A stretch of DNA of 64,000 nt from Ruegeria sp. ANG-S4 (lineage in GTDB: Bacteria > Pseudomonadota > Alphaproteobacteria > Rhodobacterales > Rhodobacteraceae): contig NZ_JWLK01000001.1 in the NCBI RefSeq assembly GCF_000814005.1, positions 868,001 to 932,000 on the forward strand, in the 5' to 3' direction. The notes below the pieces were generated by a model. The model was not told the DNA's origin. It was given only the letters and a program-made list of their open reading frames with translations, and did no database searches. Below, piece by piece: positions 41,619 to 51,004 of the stretch (positions within the stretch are counted from its first letter, which is position 1; every line of letters starts with the position of its first letter). Position numbers and translations under genes: made by a program.

Positions 41619-42206
41619 TTACAGTGCGCCCTTGGTGGACGGGATCGCGTCCGCCTTGCGCGGGTCGGTTTCAACCGCCAGCCGCAGCGCGCGTGCGACT
41701 GCCTTAAAGGCGGCCTCGGCGATGTGATGGCTGTTGAAGCCGTGCAGCTGGTTGATATGCAGGGTGATGCCACCATGCGTGCTGAGCGCCTGAAAGAACT
41801 CGCGCACCAGTTCGGTGTCGAACGTGCCGATCTTTGGCGTGGGCAGGTCTACGTTCCAGATCAGGTAGGGACGGCCCGACAGGTCCAGCGCACAGCGCAC
41901 CTGCGCATCATCCATCGGCAAATGGCATTCACCATAGCGCCGAATGCCTTTCTTGTCGCCCAGAGCCTCGGCCAAAGCCTGACCCAGTGCGATGCCGGTA
42001 TCCTCGACCGTATGGTGGTCGTCGATGTGGTAATCGCCCTTGGCGCGGATCGTCATGTCGATCAGCGAATGCCGCGCCAACTGGTCCAGCATATGATCAA
42101 AGAACCCGACGCCGGTCTGGTTGTCATACTGGCCGGTGCCGTCCAGATTGACCTCGACCGAGATTTCGGTCTCGGCGGTCTGACGGCTGATCTTTGCGCT
42201 GCGCAT
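41619..42206 (-). CDS. hisB: Imidazole glycerol phosphate dehydratase
   Basis: Mn-dependent dehydratase of 195 residues, sixth step of histidine synthesis. Family motifs are [21 protein letters not shown], the di-His signature [31 protein letters not shown] and the second HH in [20 protein letters not shown]. It is the monofunctional bacterial form, without the phosphatase domain fused in E. coli HisB. ATG 42206 is chosen from the family start (residues [13 protein letters not shown]). It begins the minus-strand his group. Confidence 0.96.
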   Translation of the reverse strand: MRSAKISRQTAETEISVEVNLDGTGQYDNQTGVGFFDHMLDQLARHSLIDMTIRAKGDYHIDDHHTVEDTGIALGQALAEALGDKKGIRRYGECHLPMDDAQVRCALDLSGRPYLIWNVDLPTPKIGTFDTELVREFFQALSTHGGITLHINQLHGFNSHHIAEAAFKAVARALRLAVETDPRKADAIPSTKGAL

Positions 42207-42362
42207 GGGCGAATTCCTTTTGCTACAGGCGCGCTTATAGACGCGGAAGGGCAGGCATATCCAGACCGCTTGACACCTTCGGCTGCAAACTGTTGCAGGG
42301 GATTGCGCCCACGCGCCGCCCGTGCCAGCCTGCGCGCAACACGAACCAACAAGGCCCGGCCC

Positions 42363-42602
42363 ATGTCCACCTGCGTATTCATCCAGATCCGCTGCAAACC
42401 CGGCACCACCTATAAAGTGGCCGAAGAGATCGCCCTGCGCGAAATCCATTCCGAGCTCTATTCGACCAGTGGTGAATATGACCTGCTGCTGAAGCTCTAT
42501 ATCCCCGAAACCGAGGATGTGGGGCACTACATCAACGAAAACCTGCTGGTGATCCCCAATATCGAACGTTCGCTGACCACGATGACGTTCAAGGCGTTCT
42601 AA
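42363..42602 (+). CDS. Stand-alone Lrp/AsnC ligand-binding (RAM) domain protein
   Basis: Protein of 79 residues that equals only the C-terminal sensor domain of Lrp/AsnC regulators: [28 protein letters not shown], then [25 protein letters not shown] and [21 protein letters not shown]. The beta-alpha-beta-beta-alpha-beta fold with [11 protein letters not shown] core normally binds amino acids; no HTH is present. Stand-alone RAM proteins form dimers or octamers and may modulate Lrp-type regulators. Start ATG 42363. Its last codon overlaps the end of the convergent acetyltransferase gene. Confidence 0.85.
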   Translation: MSTCVFIQIRCKPGTTYKVAEEIALREIHSELYSTSGEYDLLLKLYIPETEDVGHYINENLLVIPNIERSLTTMTFKAF

Positions 42603-43465
42603 CCCAACTCAAACGTGGTGACGCCAAAGATCCGGTCCAGATCGATATCCGGTTCGTGATCGGAATACATCCGCGCCGTTTCAAAGACTCTATCCAGCCC
42701 AAGTTCCTGAGCCAGCGCGAAGGCCGCTGCATTGGGCTGCGGCATGTCGACAAAAATCTCATGCGCGTTGTGGTCCTCGGGTATCGCCAAGAGAACAGCC
42801 GCCAGCAAGTCCCGCGCTATTTCGGTTGTGTCTGCAAACAGCGGGCCGATCTTATAGCCGGTCAAACAGGGGCGCAGCGTGGCATAGCCCCTGATCCTGC
42901 CGTTTTCGGTATAGACCTTTGACACATGACTGTAGGCGCTCAACCAACTGTCCAGAAACAGGTTGCGCGGGGCCGGGAACAGCGCGCGATCATAGGCTTT
43001 CAGCGCGTCCGAGGCACGGGTCAGGTCCGTGATGTGGCTGTTCGGGTCGGTCTCAAGCTTGGCCAGCATCCGGTGTTTTGTGCCGGCAAACCGGTAGTTT
43101 TTGTATGCAAAGGTGAAACCGGATTTGCGATAGTTGTCCTGTTGTTCGACCACGCCATCCAGCCCCATGTTGCGCCCTTCGCAATGCGCCAGCGCATGCC
43201 CGGCAATCTCAAGTCCGTGACCGTGATGGCGGAACTCGGGCCGGACGATGTAAAACCCCAGAAAAGAAAAGCTGTCGTCGTAATTCACCGCGGAAACCGA
43301 AGCGATCATCTCGCTATCCAGAAACCCGCCCAAGAACCCGCTGGGGTCGGTTGGATAAAAGCAGTCCGCATCATGCACGCCGGGATTCCATCCCTCGCGC
43401 CCGGCCCAATCGACCGAGTGCTGCACTTCGGCCTGGCTCAGCGCGCGGATGGTGTAATTCGACAT
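42599..43465 (-). CDS. GNAT N-acetyltransferase with C-terminal Acetyltransf_18 domain
   Basis: Protein of 288 residues with a tandem GNAT plan. The N-terminal domain includes [34 protein letters not shown] and the acetyl-CoA loop [19 protein letters not shown] (R-x-x-G-x-G). The C-terminal domain begins at [29 protein letters not shown], typical of YitH-type proteins. Substrate unknown; related proteins include HsmA-like and lysine-modifying enzymes. ATG 43465 is the family start. Lies between the RAM protein gene and two tRNA-Gly genes. Confidence 0.85.
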   Translation of the reverse strand: MSNYTIRALSQAEVQHSVDWAGREGWNPGVHDADCFYPTDPSGFLGGFLDSEMIASVSAVNYDDSFSFLGFYIVRPEFRHHGHGLEIAGHALAHCEGRNMGLDGVVEQQDNYRKSGFTFAYKNYRFAGTKHRMLAKLETDPNSHITDLTRASDALKAYDRALFPAPRNLFLDSWLSAYSHVSKVYTENGRIRGYATLRPCLTGYKIGPLFADTTEIARDLLAAVLLAIPEDHNAHEIFVDMPQPNAAAFALAQELGLDRVFETARMYSDHEPDIDLDRIFGVTTFELG

Positions 43466-43545
43466 GAACAGACTCCCTTACAGATTGCGCGATCAGAATG
43501 GCGCAACGCCCCGTAAAGAACCAGTATGTTCGGATGGTTTGTATC

Positions 43546-43620
43546 TGGAGCGGGCGAGGCGATTCGAACGCCCGACCCTAACCTTGGCAAGGTTATGCTC
43601 TACCCCTGAGCTACGCCCGC
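43546..43620 (-). tRNA. tRNA-Gly (anticodon GCC), copy 1
   Basis: Minus strand begins GCGGGCGTAGCTCAGGGGTA, anticodon loop TTGCCAA (GCC), T-loop TTCGAAT, acceptor GCGGGCG/CGCCCGC and encoded CCA at 43546-43548. Full cloverleaf of 75 bases. It lies 33 bp from an identical second copy. Confidence 0.97.
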
Positions 43621-43653
43621 ATCAGATACATATGTCGGCCAATGACCTCTCAA

Positions 43654-43728
43654 TGGAGCGGGCGAGGCGATTCGAACGCCCGACCCTAACCTTGGCAAGG
43701 TTATGCTCTACCCCTGAGCTACGCCCGC
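43654..43728 (-). tRNA. tRNA-Gly (anticodon GCC), copy 2
   Basis: Identical 75-base tRNA-Gly (encoded CCA at 43654-43656). The pair forms a tandem tRNA-Gly cluster on the minus strand, and this copy is promoter-proximal. Confidence 0.97.
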
Positions 43729-43877
43729 GCCGTTGAGTGAGGAGGGATGTATAAACTCCCACGCATGCCTGCAAGAGGAAAATGTCGGGCCTCGCCAAAT
43801 TTCTTTCGACGGAAACCGGCGCCTGATGCGTTCAAAAGAGACAAGAACGCAAACATGCTGAGCAGGGTGGTGAAACG

Positions 43878-44021
43878 ATGATGGATGTCTCAGATATAAA
43901 GGCCATAGCCTTGGGCGCGATGATCCTGCTGGTGGTCGTCGTTTCGAAATTCGAAAACAAAGAGGATCAATCGCACCTGATCAGGGCGGATCAGGGCGTT
44001 TGGTACGCTCAATTGGGTTAG
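43878..44021 (+). CDS. Very small membrane-segment ORF
   Basis: Open frame of 47 codons beginning MMDVSDIKAIALGAMILLVVVV with one hydrophobic stretch (AIALGAMILLVVVV) followed by a polar tail SKFENKEDQSHL. GGGTGGTGAAACG precedes ATG 43878. Short length and no family recognition leave doubt; it might be a small membrane peptide or chance. It sits between the tRNA-Gly cluster and a MAPEG gene. Confidence 0.4.
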   Translation: MMDVSDIKAIALGAMILLVVVVSKFENKEDQSHLIRADQGVWYAQLG

Positions 44022-44036
44022 AATTCGGCGACCGCC

Positions 44037-44420
44037 TCACAGCGCCAGAATAAGGCTTGAAACCGCAGCGATCAGAATGGCCGCGAATGTCAGCATCATG
44101 CCGATCTGGCGGAAGATCATGATCTGTGGCGTTTTGCCAAACCCATAGGCGTGCATCAACCGCCCTGCCAACAGCGACAGGCCCAACAGGCTCACAAGCC
44201 ATCCGCCCGCGCCCTGCAACTCGACCATCGCGATCAGCAACAGCGCAAAAGGCGCGTATTCAACGCAATTTGCCTGCGTCCGCATGGCCTTGATCATCGC
44301 CTTATCGCCATGATCGCCAACCGATATTTTACCGTCGCGCCGTTGCCGAATGACGTTCACGCTGAGCGCGACATACAAAAACGCAAGGAGAGCGGCGTAG
44401 ATGGGTGTAATGGTCAGCAT
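44037..44420 (-). CDS. MAPEG family membrane protein
   Basis: Integral membrane protein of 127 residues with four helices. The signature RTQANCVEYAPFALLLIAMVELQG is the MAPEG family's R-x-x-x-N-x-x-E-x-x-P motif. Eukaryotic members are microsomal glutathione transferases and leukotriene synthases. Bacterial ones have uncertain, probably glutathione-linked, roles. Helices are at about 5-25, 55-75, 78-98 and 105-125. ATG 44420 follows a GGAGG-like AGGAGGC at good spacing. Sits downstream of nothing on the minus strand; isolated unit. Confidence 0.88.
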   Translation of the reverse strand: MLTITPIYAALLAFLYVALSVNVIRQRRDGKISVGDHGDKAMIKAMRTQANCVEYAPFALLLIAMVELQGAGGWLVSLLGLSLLAGRLMHAYGFGKTPQIMIFRQIGMMLTFAAILIAAVSSLILAL

Positions 44421-44494
44421 GTGAGCCTCCTCAGGGTACGAAAAAGGGCCGCGCCGTATTGGCGCGACCCTTAAGATGTAACCGAAAACCCGGT

Positions 44495-47400
44495 CTATTC
44501 CAGTTCGACAAGCAGGTCTTTCGCATCGATCTGGCCGCCGGGTTGGACGTGGACGGCTTTGACAACCGCGTCGCGCTCGGCGTGGATACCGGTTTCCATT
44601 TTCATGGCCTCGATCGTCAGCAGCAGATCACCTTCCTTGACTTCTTGCCCGGCCACGGCGGCGACGGTGGCGACAACCCCGGGCATCGGCGCACCGATAT
44701 GGTTGGGGTTTCCAACCTCGGCCTTCGGACGCTGGGCGGTTGAGGCTTTGACCATCCGGTTCGGCACCCGGATCACGCGCGGCTGGCCGTTGAGTTCGAA
44801 GAACACGCGCACTTCGCCGTTTTCATCCGTTTCGCCAATTGCCTGACAACGGATTTCCAGCGTCTTGCCCGGATCGATCTCGGCGGTGATCTCTTCGCCC
44901 GGCTCCATGCCGTAGAAGAAAGTTCGCGTCGGCAGGGTGCGCACCGGACCATAGGTGCGGTGGCGGCCCATGTAATCCAGAAACACCTTGGGATACATCA
45001 GATAGCCGTTCAGATCCTCGTCATCGACATCCATACCCTCAAGCTGACTGGACAGTTCGGTGCGCACGGCCTCAAGATCGACCGCTTCGACATGCTTGCC
45101 GGGGCGCTCGGTATTGGGGGCTTCGTCTTTCAGAACCTTGTGGATGATGGTCTCGGGGAATCCGCCCGGAGGCTGACCCAGATTGCCGCGCATCATGTCG
45201 ATCACAGAATCGGGGAACGCCACATCGGTGCCCGGATTTTCGACATCCGCACGGCTCAGGCCCTGGCTGACCATCATCAGCGCCATGTCGCCAACCACTT
45301 TAGACGAGGGTGTGACCTTGACGATATCGCCGAACATCTGGTTCACGTCGGCATACATCTGCGCCACTTCGTGCCACCGCTCCTCAAGTCCCAAAGATCG
45401 CGCCTGTGCCTTGAGGTTGGTGAACTGACCACCCGGCATTTCGTGCAGATAAACCTCGGAGGCCGGGGCTTGCAGACCCGACTCAAAGGCCGCGTACTGA
45501 CCGCGGACCGCCTCAAAATAATCGCTGATCTCGCGGATCGCCTTGATGTCCAGCCCGGTGTCCCGCTCGGTGTGGCGCAAAGCCTCGACCACGGTGCCCA
45601 GCGTTGCCTGCGAGGTGTTGCCCGAAAACGCATCCATCGCGCAATCCACCGCATCCACACCGGCCTCGGACGCCGCCAGAATGGTGGCGCTGGCGATGCC
45701 CGCGGTGTCATGGGTGTGGAAATGGATCGGCAGGCCAACCTCTTCCTTCAGCGCCCGTATCAGAACGCGTGCTGAGGCCGGCTTCAGCAGCCCCGCCATA
45801 TCCTTCAGCCCCAGAACATGCGCACCTGCGTCGCGCAGTTCTTTCGCCATGCCGACATAGTATTTCAGGTCGTACTTTGCGCGGTCCGGGTCCAGAATGT
45901 CGCCCGTATAGCAGACAGTGCCTTCACAGATTTTGCCGTTCTCGACAACCGCATCCATCGCGACGCGCATGTTTTCGACCCAGTTGAGCGAGTCGAACAC
46001 GCGGAACACGTCGATATTCTGCGACGCCTGCCGGACGAATTCCTGCACCACGTTGTCGGGGTAGTTGGTGTAACCCACCCCGTTCGCCCCACGCAGCAGC
46101 ATCTGGGTCATCAGGTTCGGCATCGCCTCGCGCAGATCGCGCAGGCGCTGCCAGGGGCATTCCTGCAAAAAGCGATAGGCCACGTCGAAGGTCGCGCCAC
46201 CCCAGCATTCGACTGAGAACAGCTGTGGCAGGTTCGCCGCATAGGTCGGGGCCACCTTGATCATGTCGATCGACCGCATCCGGGTTGCCAGCAGCGACTG
46301 GTGCCCATCCCGCATGGTGGTATCGGTGATCAGCAACTGACGCTGCGCCTTCATCCAGTCGGCCACCGCCTGCGGACCCTTCTGCTCCAGCAGGTTGCGG
46401 GTACCCATCTGTGGCTCGGCCTTCAATGCGGGCGCGCGCGCCTCTTTCAGATCGGGGCGCGGCGTCGGGCGGTCCTTGGTCTCGGGATGCCCGTTCACGG
46501 TGATATCCGCGATATAGTTTAGAACCTTGGTACCCCGGTCACGGCGCTTCTTGAAGTGGAACAGGTCCGGCGTCTCATCGATGAACTTGGTGGTGTATTC
46601 ATTCGACAGGAAGGTCGGGTGTTTCAGCAGGTTCTCGACAAAGGCGATGTTGGTCGAAACACCGCGCACGCGGAACTCGCGCAGCGCACGGTCCATCCGG
46701 GCGATCGCCTTCTCGGGCGTTGGCGCCCAGGCGGTGACCTTGGTCAGCAGCGAGTCGTAGTACCGGGTGATCACCCCGCCCGCATAGGCCGTACCGCCAT
46801 CCAGACGGATACCCATGCCGGTGGCCGAGCGATAGGCGGTGATGCGGCCATAGTCGGGAATGAAATTGTTCAGGGGATCTTCGGTCGTGACCCGCGTCTG
46901 CAAGGCGTGACCATTCAGGCGAATGTCATCCTGGCTGGCTTTACCAGTGGCTTCGGCCAGCGTCTTGCCCTCTGCGATCAGGATCTGCGCCTGCACGATG
47001 TCGATACCGGTGACTTCCTCGGTGACGGTATGTTCCACCTGCACGCGCGGGTTCACCTCGATGAAGTAAAACTTGCTGGTCTCCATATCCATCAGGAACT
47101 CGACCGTGCCCGCGCATTCATAATTCACATGGGCACAGATGCGGCGACCCAGCTCGCAAATCTCGGCGCGTTGCGCCTCGGTCAGATACGGGGCCGGGGC
47201 GCGCTCAACGACTTTCTGATTGCGCCGCTGGACCGAGCAATCGCGTTCGTACAGGTGATAGATCTCATCATGCTTGTCGCCCAGAATCTGCACCTCGACA
47301 TGCCGGGCGCGGGTGATCATCTTTTCCAGATACCCCTCGCCATTGCCAAAGGCGGCCTCAGCCTCGCGACGGCCTTCCAGAACCTTCTCTTCCAGCTCAT

Positions 47401-47932
47401 CCTCGGACAGGATCGGACGCATCCCGCGCCCGCCGCCGCCCCAACTGGCCTTCAGCATCAGGGGATAGCCGATTTCGGCCGCTTCGGCCTTGATCGCGGC
47501 CATGTCGTCGCCCAGAACTTCGGTCGCCGGGATCACCGGGACATCAGCGGCAATCGCCACCTTCCGGGCGCTGGCCTTGTCGCCAAGCGCGCGCATGGTT
47601 TCGGCCTTTGGTCCGATGAAGGTGATGCCGTTCTGGACGCAGGCATCGACGAAATCCGGGTTTTCCGACAGCAGTCCATAACCGGGATGGATCGCATCCG
47701 CGCCGCTTTCCTTTGCGACCCGGATGATCTCATCAATGCTCAGATAGGCCGCAACCGGTCCCAACCCCTCGCCAATGCGATAGGCCTCGTCCGCTTTGAA
47801 CCGGTGCAGCCCCAACTTGTCTTCCTCGGCAAAGACCGCAACTGTGCGTTTGCCCATCTCGTTCGCTGCGCGCATCACGCGGATGGCAATTTCGCCGCGG
47901 TTGGCAATCAGGATTTTTTTGAAGTCGGTCAT
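44495..47932 (-). CDS. pyc: Pyruvate carboxylase
   Basis: Protein of 1145 residues that makes oxaloacetate from pyruvate, bicarbonate and ATP. N-terminal biotin carboxylase (FKKILIANRGEIAIRVMRAANEMGKR, KASWGGGGRGMRP, EVNPRVQVEHTVTEEVTG), the central carboxyltransferase TIM barrel from about residue 540 (ITDTTMRDGHQSLLATRMRSIDM and the metal His pair in HFHTHDTAG), the allosteric linker, and the C-terminal biotinyl domain with EAMKMET as attachment site. Complete and standard for alphaproteobacterial Pyc. It is a single-gene unit transcribed away from the uvrD-type gene; the shared 363-bp upstream region carries the SOS box nearer the helicase. Confidence 0.97.
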   Translation of the reverse strand: MTDFKKILIANRGEIAIRVMRAANEMGKRTVAVFAEEDKLGLHRFKADEAYRIGEGLGPVAAYLSIDEIIRVAKESGADAIHPGYGLLSENPDFVDACVQNGITFIGPKAETMRALGDKASARKVAIAADVPVIPATEVLGDDMAAIKAEAAEIGYPLMLKASWGGGGRGMRPILSEDELEEKVLEGRREAEAAFGNGEGYLEKMITRARHVEVQILGDKHDEIYHLYERDCSVQRRNQKVVERAPAPYLTEAQRAEICELGRRICAHVNYECAGTVEFLMDMETSKFYFIEVNPRVQVEHTVTEEVTGIDIVQAQILIAEGKTLAEATGKASQDDIRLNGHALQTRVTTEDPLNNFIPDYGRITAYRSATGMGIRLDGGTAYAGGVITRYYDSLLTKVTAWAPTPEKAIARMDRALREFRVRGVSTNIAFVENLLKHPTFLSNEYTTKFIDETPDLFHFKKRRDRGTKVLNYIADITVNGHPETKDRPTPRPDLKEARAPALKAEPQMGTRNLLEQKGPQAVADWMKAQRQLLITDTTMRDGHQSLLATRMRSIDMIKVAPTYAANLPQLFSVECWGGATFDVAYRFLQECPWQRLRDLREAMPNLMTQMLLRGANGVGYTNYPDNVVQEFVRQASQNIDVFRVFDSLNWVENMRVAMDAVVENGKICEGTVCYTGDILDPDRAKYDLKYYVGMAKELRDAGAHVLGLKDMAGLLKPASARVLIRALKEEVGLPIHFHTHDTAGIASATILAASEAGVDAVDCAMDAFSGNTSQATLGTVVEALRHTERDTGLDIKAIREISDYFEAVRGQYAAFESGLQAPASEVYLHEMPGGQFTNLKAQARSLGLEERWHEVAQMYADVNQMFGDIVKVTPSSKVVGDMALMMVSQGLSRADVENPGTDVAFPDSVIDMMRGNLGQPPGGFPETIIHKVLKDEAPNTERPGKHVEAVDLEAVRTELSSQLEGMDVDDEDLNGYLMYPKVFLDYMGRHRTYGPVRTLPTRTFFYGMEPGEEITAEIDPGKTLEIRCQAIGETDENGEVRVFFELNGQPRVIRVPNRMVKASTAQRPKAEVGNPNHIGAPMPGVVATVAAVAGQEVKEGDLLLTIEAMKMETGIHAERDAVVKAVHVQPGGQIDAKDLLVELE

Positions 47933-48295
47933 TACAGGTCCCGGTCTTGGTGGTTTGGCCTTGGTCTCAGGCGGAGAATACGCGCCGGTATATCAGCGGT
48001 TTTGGCCAGAACCAGTCTGTTAACGCTCGCAAACGCCGCCTATTTGCACGTTTTCTAATACACATGCTGCATTGCGGCATCAATCATGCATTTAGAATAA
48101 TCAATATCGCGGCCAGTGGACCGAATCGGTTGGCGAATCAGGTCAAGCGGCGAACATGGACGTAATACGCGCGGTGACGCCCCAATTCATCAAAAAGGCC
48201 GGTGCCGGGTTGCGACGATTTTGCTGCCAGATTTCGCGTGAACAAGCCGTGAACAAACCCTTTCCCTTAGCGCGCATCCGGCGTAGTTTGGACCC
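47933..48295. other. 363-bp divergent promoter region of pyc and the helicase gene
   Basis: No gene seen in either strand. It holds the pyc promoter side and, near 48240, the SOS box for the helicase. Otherwise unremarkable. Confidence 0.6.
48240..48254. promoter_or_regulatory. LexA (SOS) box before the UvrD-type helicase gene
   Basis: GAAC-AAGCCGT-GAAC, an exact GAAC-N7-GAAC match to the alphaproteobacterial LexA site, 42 bp upstream of the start codon. It predicts induction by DNA damage. Confidence 0.75.
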
Positions 48296-50692
48296 ATGAG
48301 CAGTTTTGACGAAATGGACGCCTTTGAAGGCGCATCGCTGTCGGCGCGGGCGATGCCCACAGCCTCGGCCGAGTATCTCAACGATCTCAACCCTGCGCAG
48401 CGCGAAGCGGTCGAGCGGCTGGATGGTCCGGTGCTGATGCTGGCCGGCGCCGGAACCGGTAAGACCAAGGCGCTGACCGCGCGGATCACCCACCTGCTCA
48501 GAACTCACCGGGTGCGCGAGAATGAGATTCTGGCGGTGACCTTCACCAACAAGGCCGCGCGCGAGATGAAAGAGCGTGTGGGCCGCATGCTGGGTCGCCC
48601 CGCCGAAGGGATGCCGTGGTTGGGCACCTTCCACGCGATCTGCGTCAAGCTGTTGCGCCGCCATGCGGAACTGGTCGATCTGAAGTCGAATTTCACGATT
48701 CTGGATACCGATGATCAGCTGCGACTGCTCAAGCAATTGGTTCAGGCGGCCAATATTGATGACAAACGCTGGCCTGCACGGATGCTCTCCGGCATCATCG
48801 ATGACTGGAAAAACCGCGCGCTGACGCCCGATAAGGTGCCCGCTGCGGATGCCGGGGCCTACAATCACAAGGGTATTGAGCTTTACGCGCAGTATCAAAC
48901 TCGCCTGCGCGAGTTGAACGCCGTGGATTTCGGCGACCTATTGCTGCACATGGTCACGATTTTCCAGACTCACCCGGATGTGCTGGAGCAATATCAACGT
49001 TGGTTCCGCTATATCCTTGTGGACGAGTATCAGGACACCAACGTTGCCCAATACCTCTGGCTGCGCCTGCTGGCCGGGGGTCATAAGAACATCTGCTGCG
49101 TGGGTGACGACGATCAGTCGATCTATGGCTGGCGCGGGGCCGAGGTCGGCAACATCCTTCGGTTCGAAAAGGATTTTCCCGGCGCTTTCGTGGTGCGGTT
49201 GGAACAGAACTACCGCTCGACCCCTCATATTCTCGCCGCTGCGTCGAATGTCATCCGCGGCAATGAAAGCCGATTGGGCAAAGAGCTTTGGACAGCTGAA
49301 AAGGAAGGCGAAAAGGTTCGCCTGATCGGTCATTGGGATGGCGAGGAAGAGGCGCGCTGGATCGGCGAGGAAATCGACGCGATGCAGGGCGGGACGCGCG
49401 GTGTGCGGCCAATGAACCTCGACGAGATTGCCATCCTTGTTCGTGCCTCGCACCAGATGCGGGCGTTTGAGGATCGGTTTCTAACCATTGGTCTACCCTA
49501 CAAGGTAATCGGCGGCCCTCGGTTCTATGAGCGGATGGAGATTCGCGATGCCATGGCCTATTTCCGGCTGGTGGTCAGCCCCGAGGATGATCTGGCCTTC
49601 GAGCGGATCGTGAACACGCCCAAACGCGGCCTTGGCGACAAGGCGCAGCAAACGATTCAGGTGGTCGCGCGCGAGAACGGGGTGTCGCTGGTCGAGGGCG
49701 CTCGGATCGCGGTCGACAATGGCTTGATCAAGGGCAAGGGCGGCAAGGCGCTGCGCGAATTGATCGACGGGTTGGCGCGGTGGAATGCCATGACGCGCGG
49801 TCCGCGGATCGAGGTGGATGATGACTCGGTGATCGACGATGAGGTCTCACCAATCCGCTATGGCGAACCCGAGCATACGCATATCGAACTGGCGCAGATC
49901 GTCTTGGACGAATCCGGCTATACCGCGCATTGGCAGAACGAAAAGACGCCTGAGGCGCCGGGGCGGCTGGAAAACCTCAAGGAACTGGTCAACCAGCTGG
50001 ACAATTTCGAGAATCTGCAAGGATTCCTTGAGCATGTGAGCCTTGTGATGGATAACGAGCAGGAGTCGGACGGGGCCAAGGTCTCGATCATGACCCTGCA
50101 CGCGGCCAAGGGGCTGGAATTCCCCGCCGTGTTCCTGCCGGGCTGGGAAGATGGCCTGTTCCCGTCGCAACGCTCGATGGACGAATCCGGGATCAAGGGT
50201 CTCGAAGAAGAACGCCGGCTGGCCTATGTCGGTATCACCCGCGCCGAAGAGGTCTGTACGATTTCATTTGCGGCCAACCGGCGGGTGTTCGGACAGTGGC
50301 AGAATTCCATGCCGTCGCGCTTCATCGATGAATTGCCTGAAGATCATGTGGAGGTTCTGACGCCGCCGGGCCTTTATGGTGGGGGTCAGGTGACCGCCAG
50401 TATCGAAACCCGAGCGGCTGAAGCGAATGTCTATAACTCGCCCGGTTGGAAGCGGATGCAGGCCCGGCAGGGGCAATATGGCATGTCCCAGCCGCGCGAG
50501 AGCCGCAACACCGTGATCGACGCGACCGCTGTGGCGAGCTTTACGCTGGGCGAGCGGGTGTTTCATCAGAAGTTTGGGTATGGCGCAGTGACCGGGATCG
50601 AAGGCGACAAGGTCGAGGTTGATTTCGACAAGGCCGGGGTGAAGAAAGTGGTTTCGCGCTTTCTGACCGCCAAGGACGACGTGCCGTTTTGA
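48296..50692 (+). CDS. uvrD: UvrD/PcrA-type DNA helicase
   Basis: Superfamily 1A 3'-5' helicase of 798 residues for nucleotide-excision and mismatch repair. Walker A LAGAGTGKTKALT (about residues 49-60), motif Ia TFTNKAAREMKERV, Walker B VDEYQDTN (about 242), motif III GDDDQSIYGWRGA, motif IV EQNYRST, motif V LHAAKGLEFPAVFLPG and motif VI YVGITRAE. The last 120 residues hold a Tudor-like region (FHQKFGYGAVTGIEGDKVEVDFDKAGVKKV) that binds partner proteins. Normal length. Damage control is likely through the SOS box. A strong terminator follows. PcrA is an alternative label; the proteobacterial orthologue is UvrD. Confidence 0.95.
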   Translation: MSSFDEMDAFEGASLSARAMPTASAEYLNDLNPAQREAVERLDGPVLMLAGAGTGKTKALTARITHLLRTHRVRENEILAVTFTNKAAREMKERVGRMLGRPAEGMPWLGTFHAICVKLLRRHAELVDLKSNFTILDTDDQLRLLKQLVQAANIDDKRWPARMLSGIIDDWKNRALTPDKVPAADAGAYNHKGIELYAQYQTRLRELNAVDFGDLLLHMVTIFQTHPDVLEQYQRWFRYILVDEYQDTNVAQYLWLRLLAGGHKNICCVGDDDQSIYGWRGAEVGNILRFEKDFPGAFVVRLEQNYRSTPHILAAASNVIRGNESRLGKELWTAEKEGEKVRLIGHWDGEEEARWIGEEIDAMQGGTRGVRPMNLDEIAILVRASHQMRAFEDRFLTIGLPYKVIGGPRFYERMEIRDAMAYFRLVVSPEDDLAFERIVNTPKRGLGDKAQQTIQVVARENGVSLVEGARIAVDNGLIKGKGGKALRELIDGLARWNAMTRGPRIEVDDDSVIDDEVSPIRYGEPEHTHIELAQIVLDESGYTAHWQNEKTPEAPGRLENLKELVNQLDNFENLQGFLEHVSLVMDNEQESDGAKVSIMTLHAAKGLEFPAVFLPGWEDGLFPSQRSMDESGIKGLEEERRLAYVGITRAEEVCTISFAANRRVFGQWQNSMPSRFIDELPEDHVEVLTPPGLYGGGQVTASIETRAAEANVYNSPGWKRMQARQGQYGMSQPRESRNTVIDATAVASFTLGERVFHQKFGYGAVTGIEGDKVEVDFDKAGVKKVVSRFLTAKDDVPF

Positions 50693-50743
50693 TTTTATGC
50701 GAGGCTCTGCCTCGCGCTCCGGATATTTTTGCCAGGTGAAGCG

Positions 50744-50765
50744 GGGGCGTTTGCGCCCCTTTTTT
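50744..50765 (+). terminator. Terminator of the uvrD transcript
   Basis: GGGGCG-TTTG-CGCCCC stem followed by six T. It separates the helicase gene from the minus-strand small-RNA cluster. Confidence 0.85.
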
Positions 50766-50783
50766 GCGTTGTTGGAAAAGAAA

Positions 50784-50860
50784 AACGGCGATTCCCAGGG
50801 AGGAGGAGGGAACCGCCGTTCTTTTCTACATCAAGGCAGGGAGGAGGAAGCCCCGATGTA
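50784..50860 (-). ncRNA. CcsR-type (cuckoo) small RNA, third unit with terminator
   Basis: Two hairpins on the minus strand. Hairpin 50827-50860 pairs TACATCGGGGC-type arms over 11 bp with two G-U pairs. Hairpin 50784-50820 is a 13-bp stem with one G-U. Each loop is TCCTCCTCCCT. The second hairpin is followed by a TTTTCTTTTCC tract (50783-50773), the transcript terminator. All imperfect pairs would be mismatches on the plus strand. In R. sphaeroides CcsR RNAs are cut from a DUF1127-CcsR co-transcript, have two CCUCCUCCC loops each and act in stress and C1 metabolism. Confidence 0.8.
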
Positions 50861-50897
50861 TGCGAACCCGGGTTTGAGCCCGGTATGGGGAAGACGC

Positions 50898-50971
50898 GGC
50901 GACGTCAGGGAGGAGGAAGACGTCGCCACGCTCTTTCAACACCGAGGCAGGGAGGAGGAGAGCCCCGATGT
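50898..50971 (-). ncRNA. CcsR-type (cuckoo) small RNA, second unit
   Basis: Hairpin 50939-50971 (10 bp, two G-U pairs on the minus strand) and hairpin 50898-50927 (9-bp perfect arms GGCGACGTC / GACGTCGCC). Loops carry CCTCCTCCCT. The first resembles the hairpin at 50827, the second the hairpin at 51005, so units are duplicated. A GC-rich spacer hairpin at 50867-50884 separates it from the third unit. Confidence 0.8.
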
Positions 50972-51004
50972 ATCAGGTTCCGGCGGTCAGGGCCGGTATA
51001 AGGT

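Noticed and set aside
43464..43736. Open frame with a repeated peptide RARRFERPTLTLARLCST
   Set aside because: It is a translation through the two identical tRNA-Gly genes, not a protein repeat.
46556..48058. Open frame of about 500 codons opposite pyruvate carboxylase
   Set aside because: Antisense shadow of the pyc reading frame, no conserved motif.
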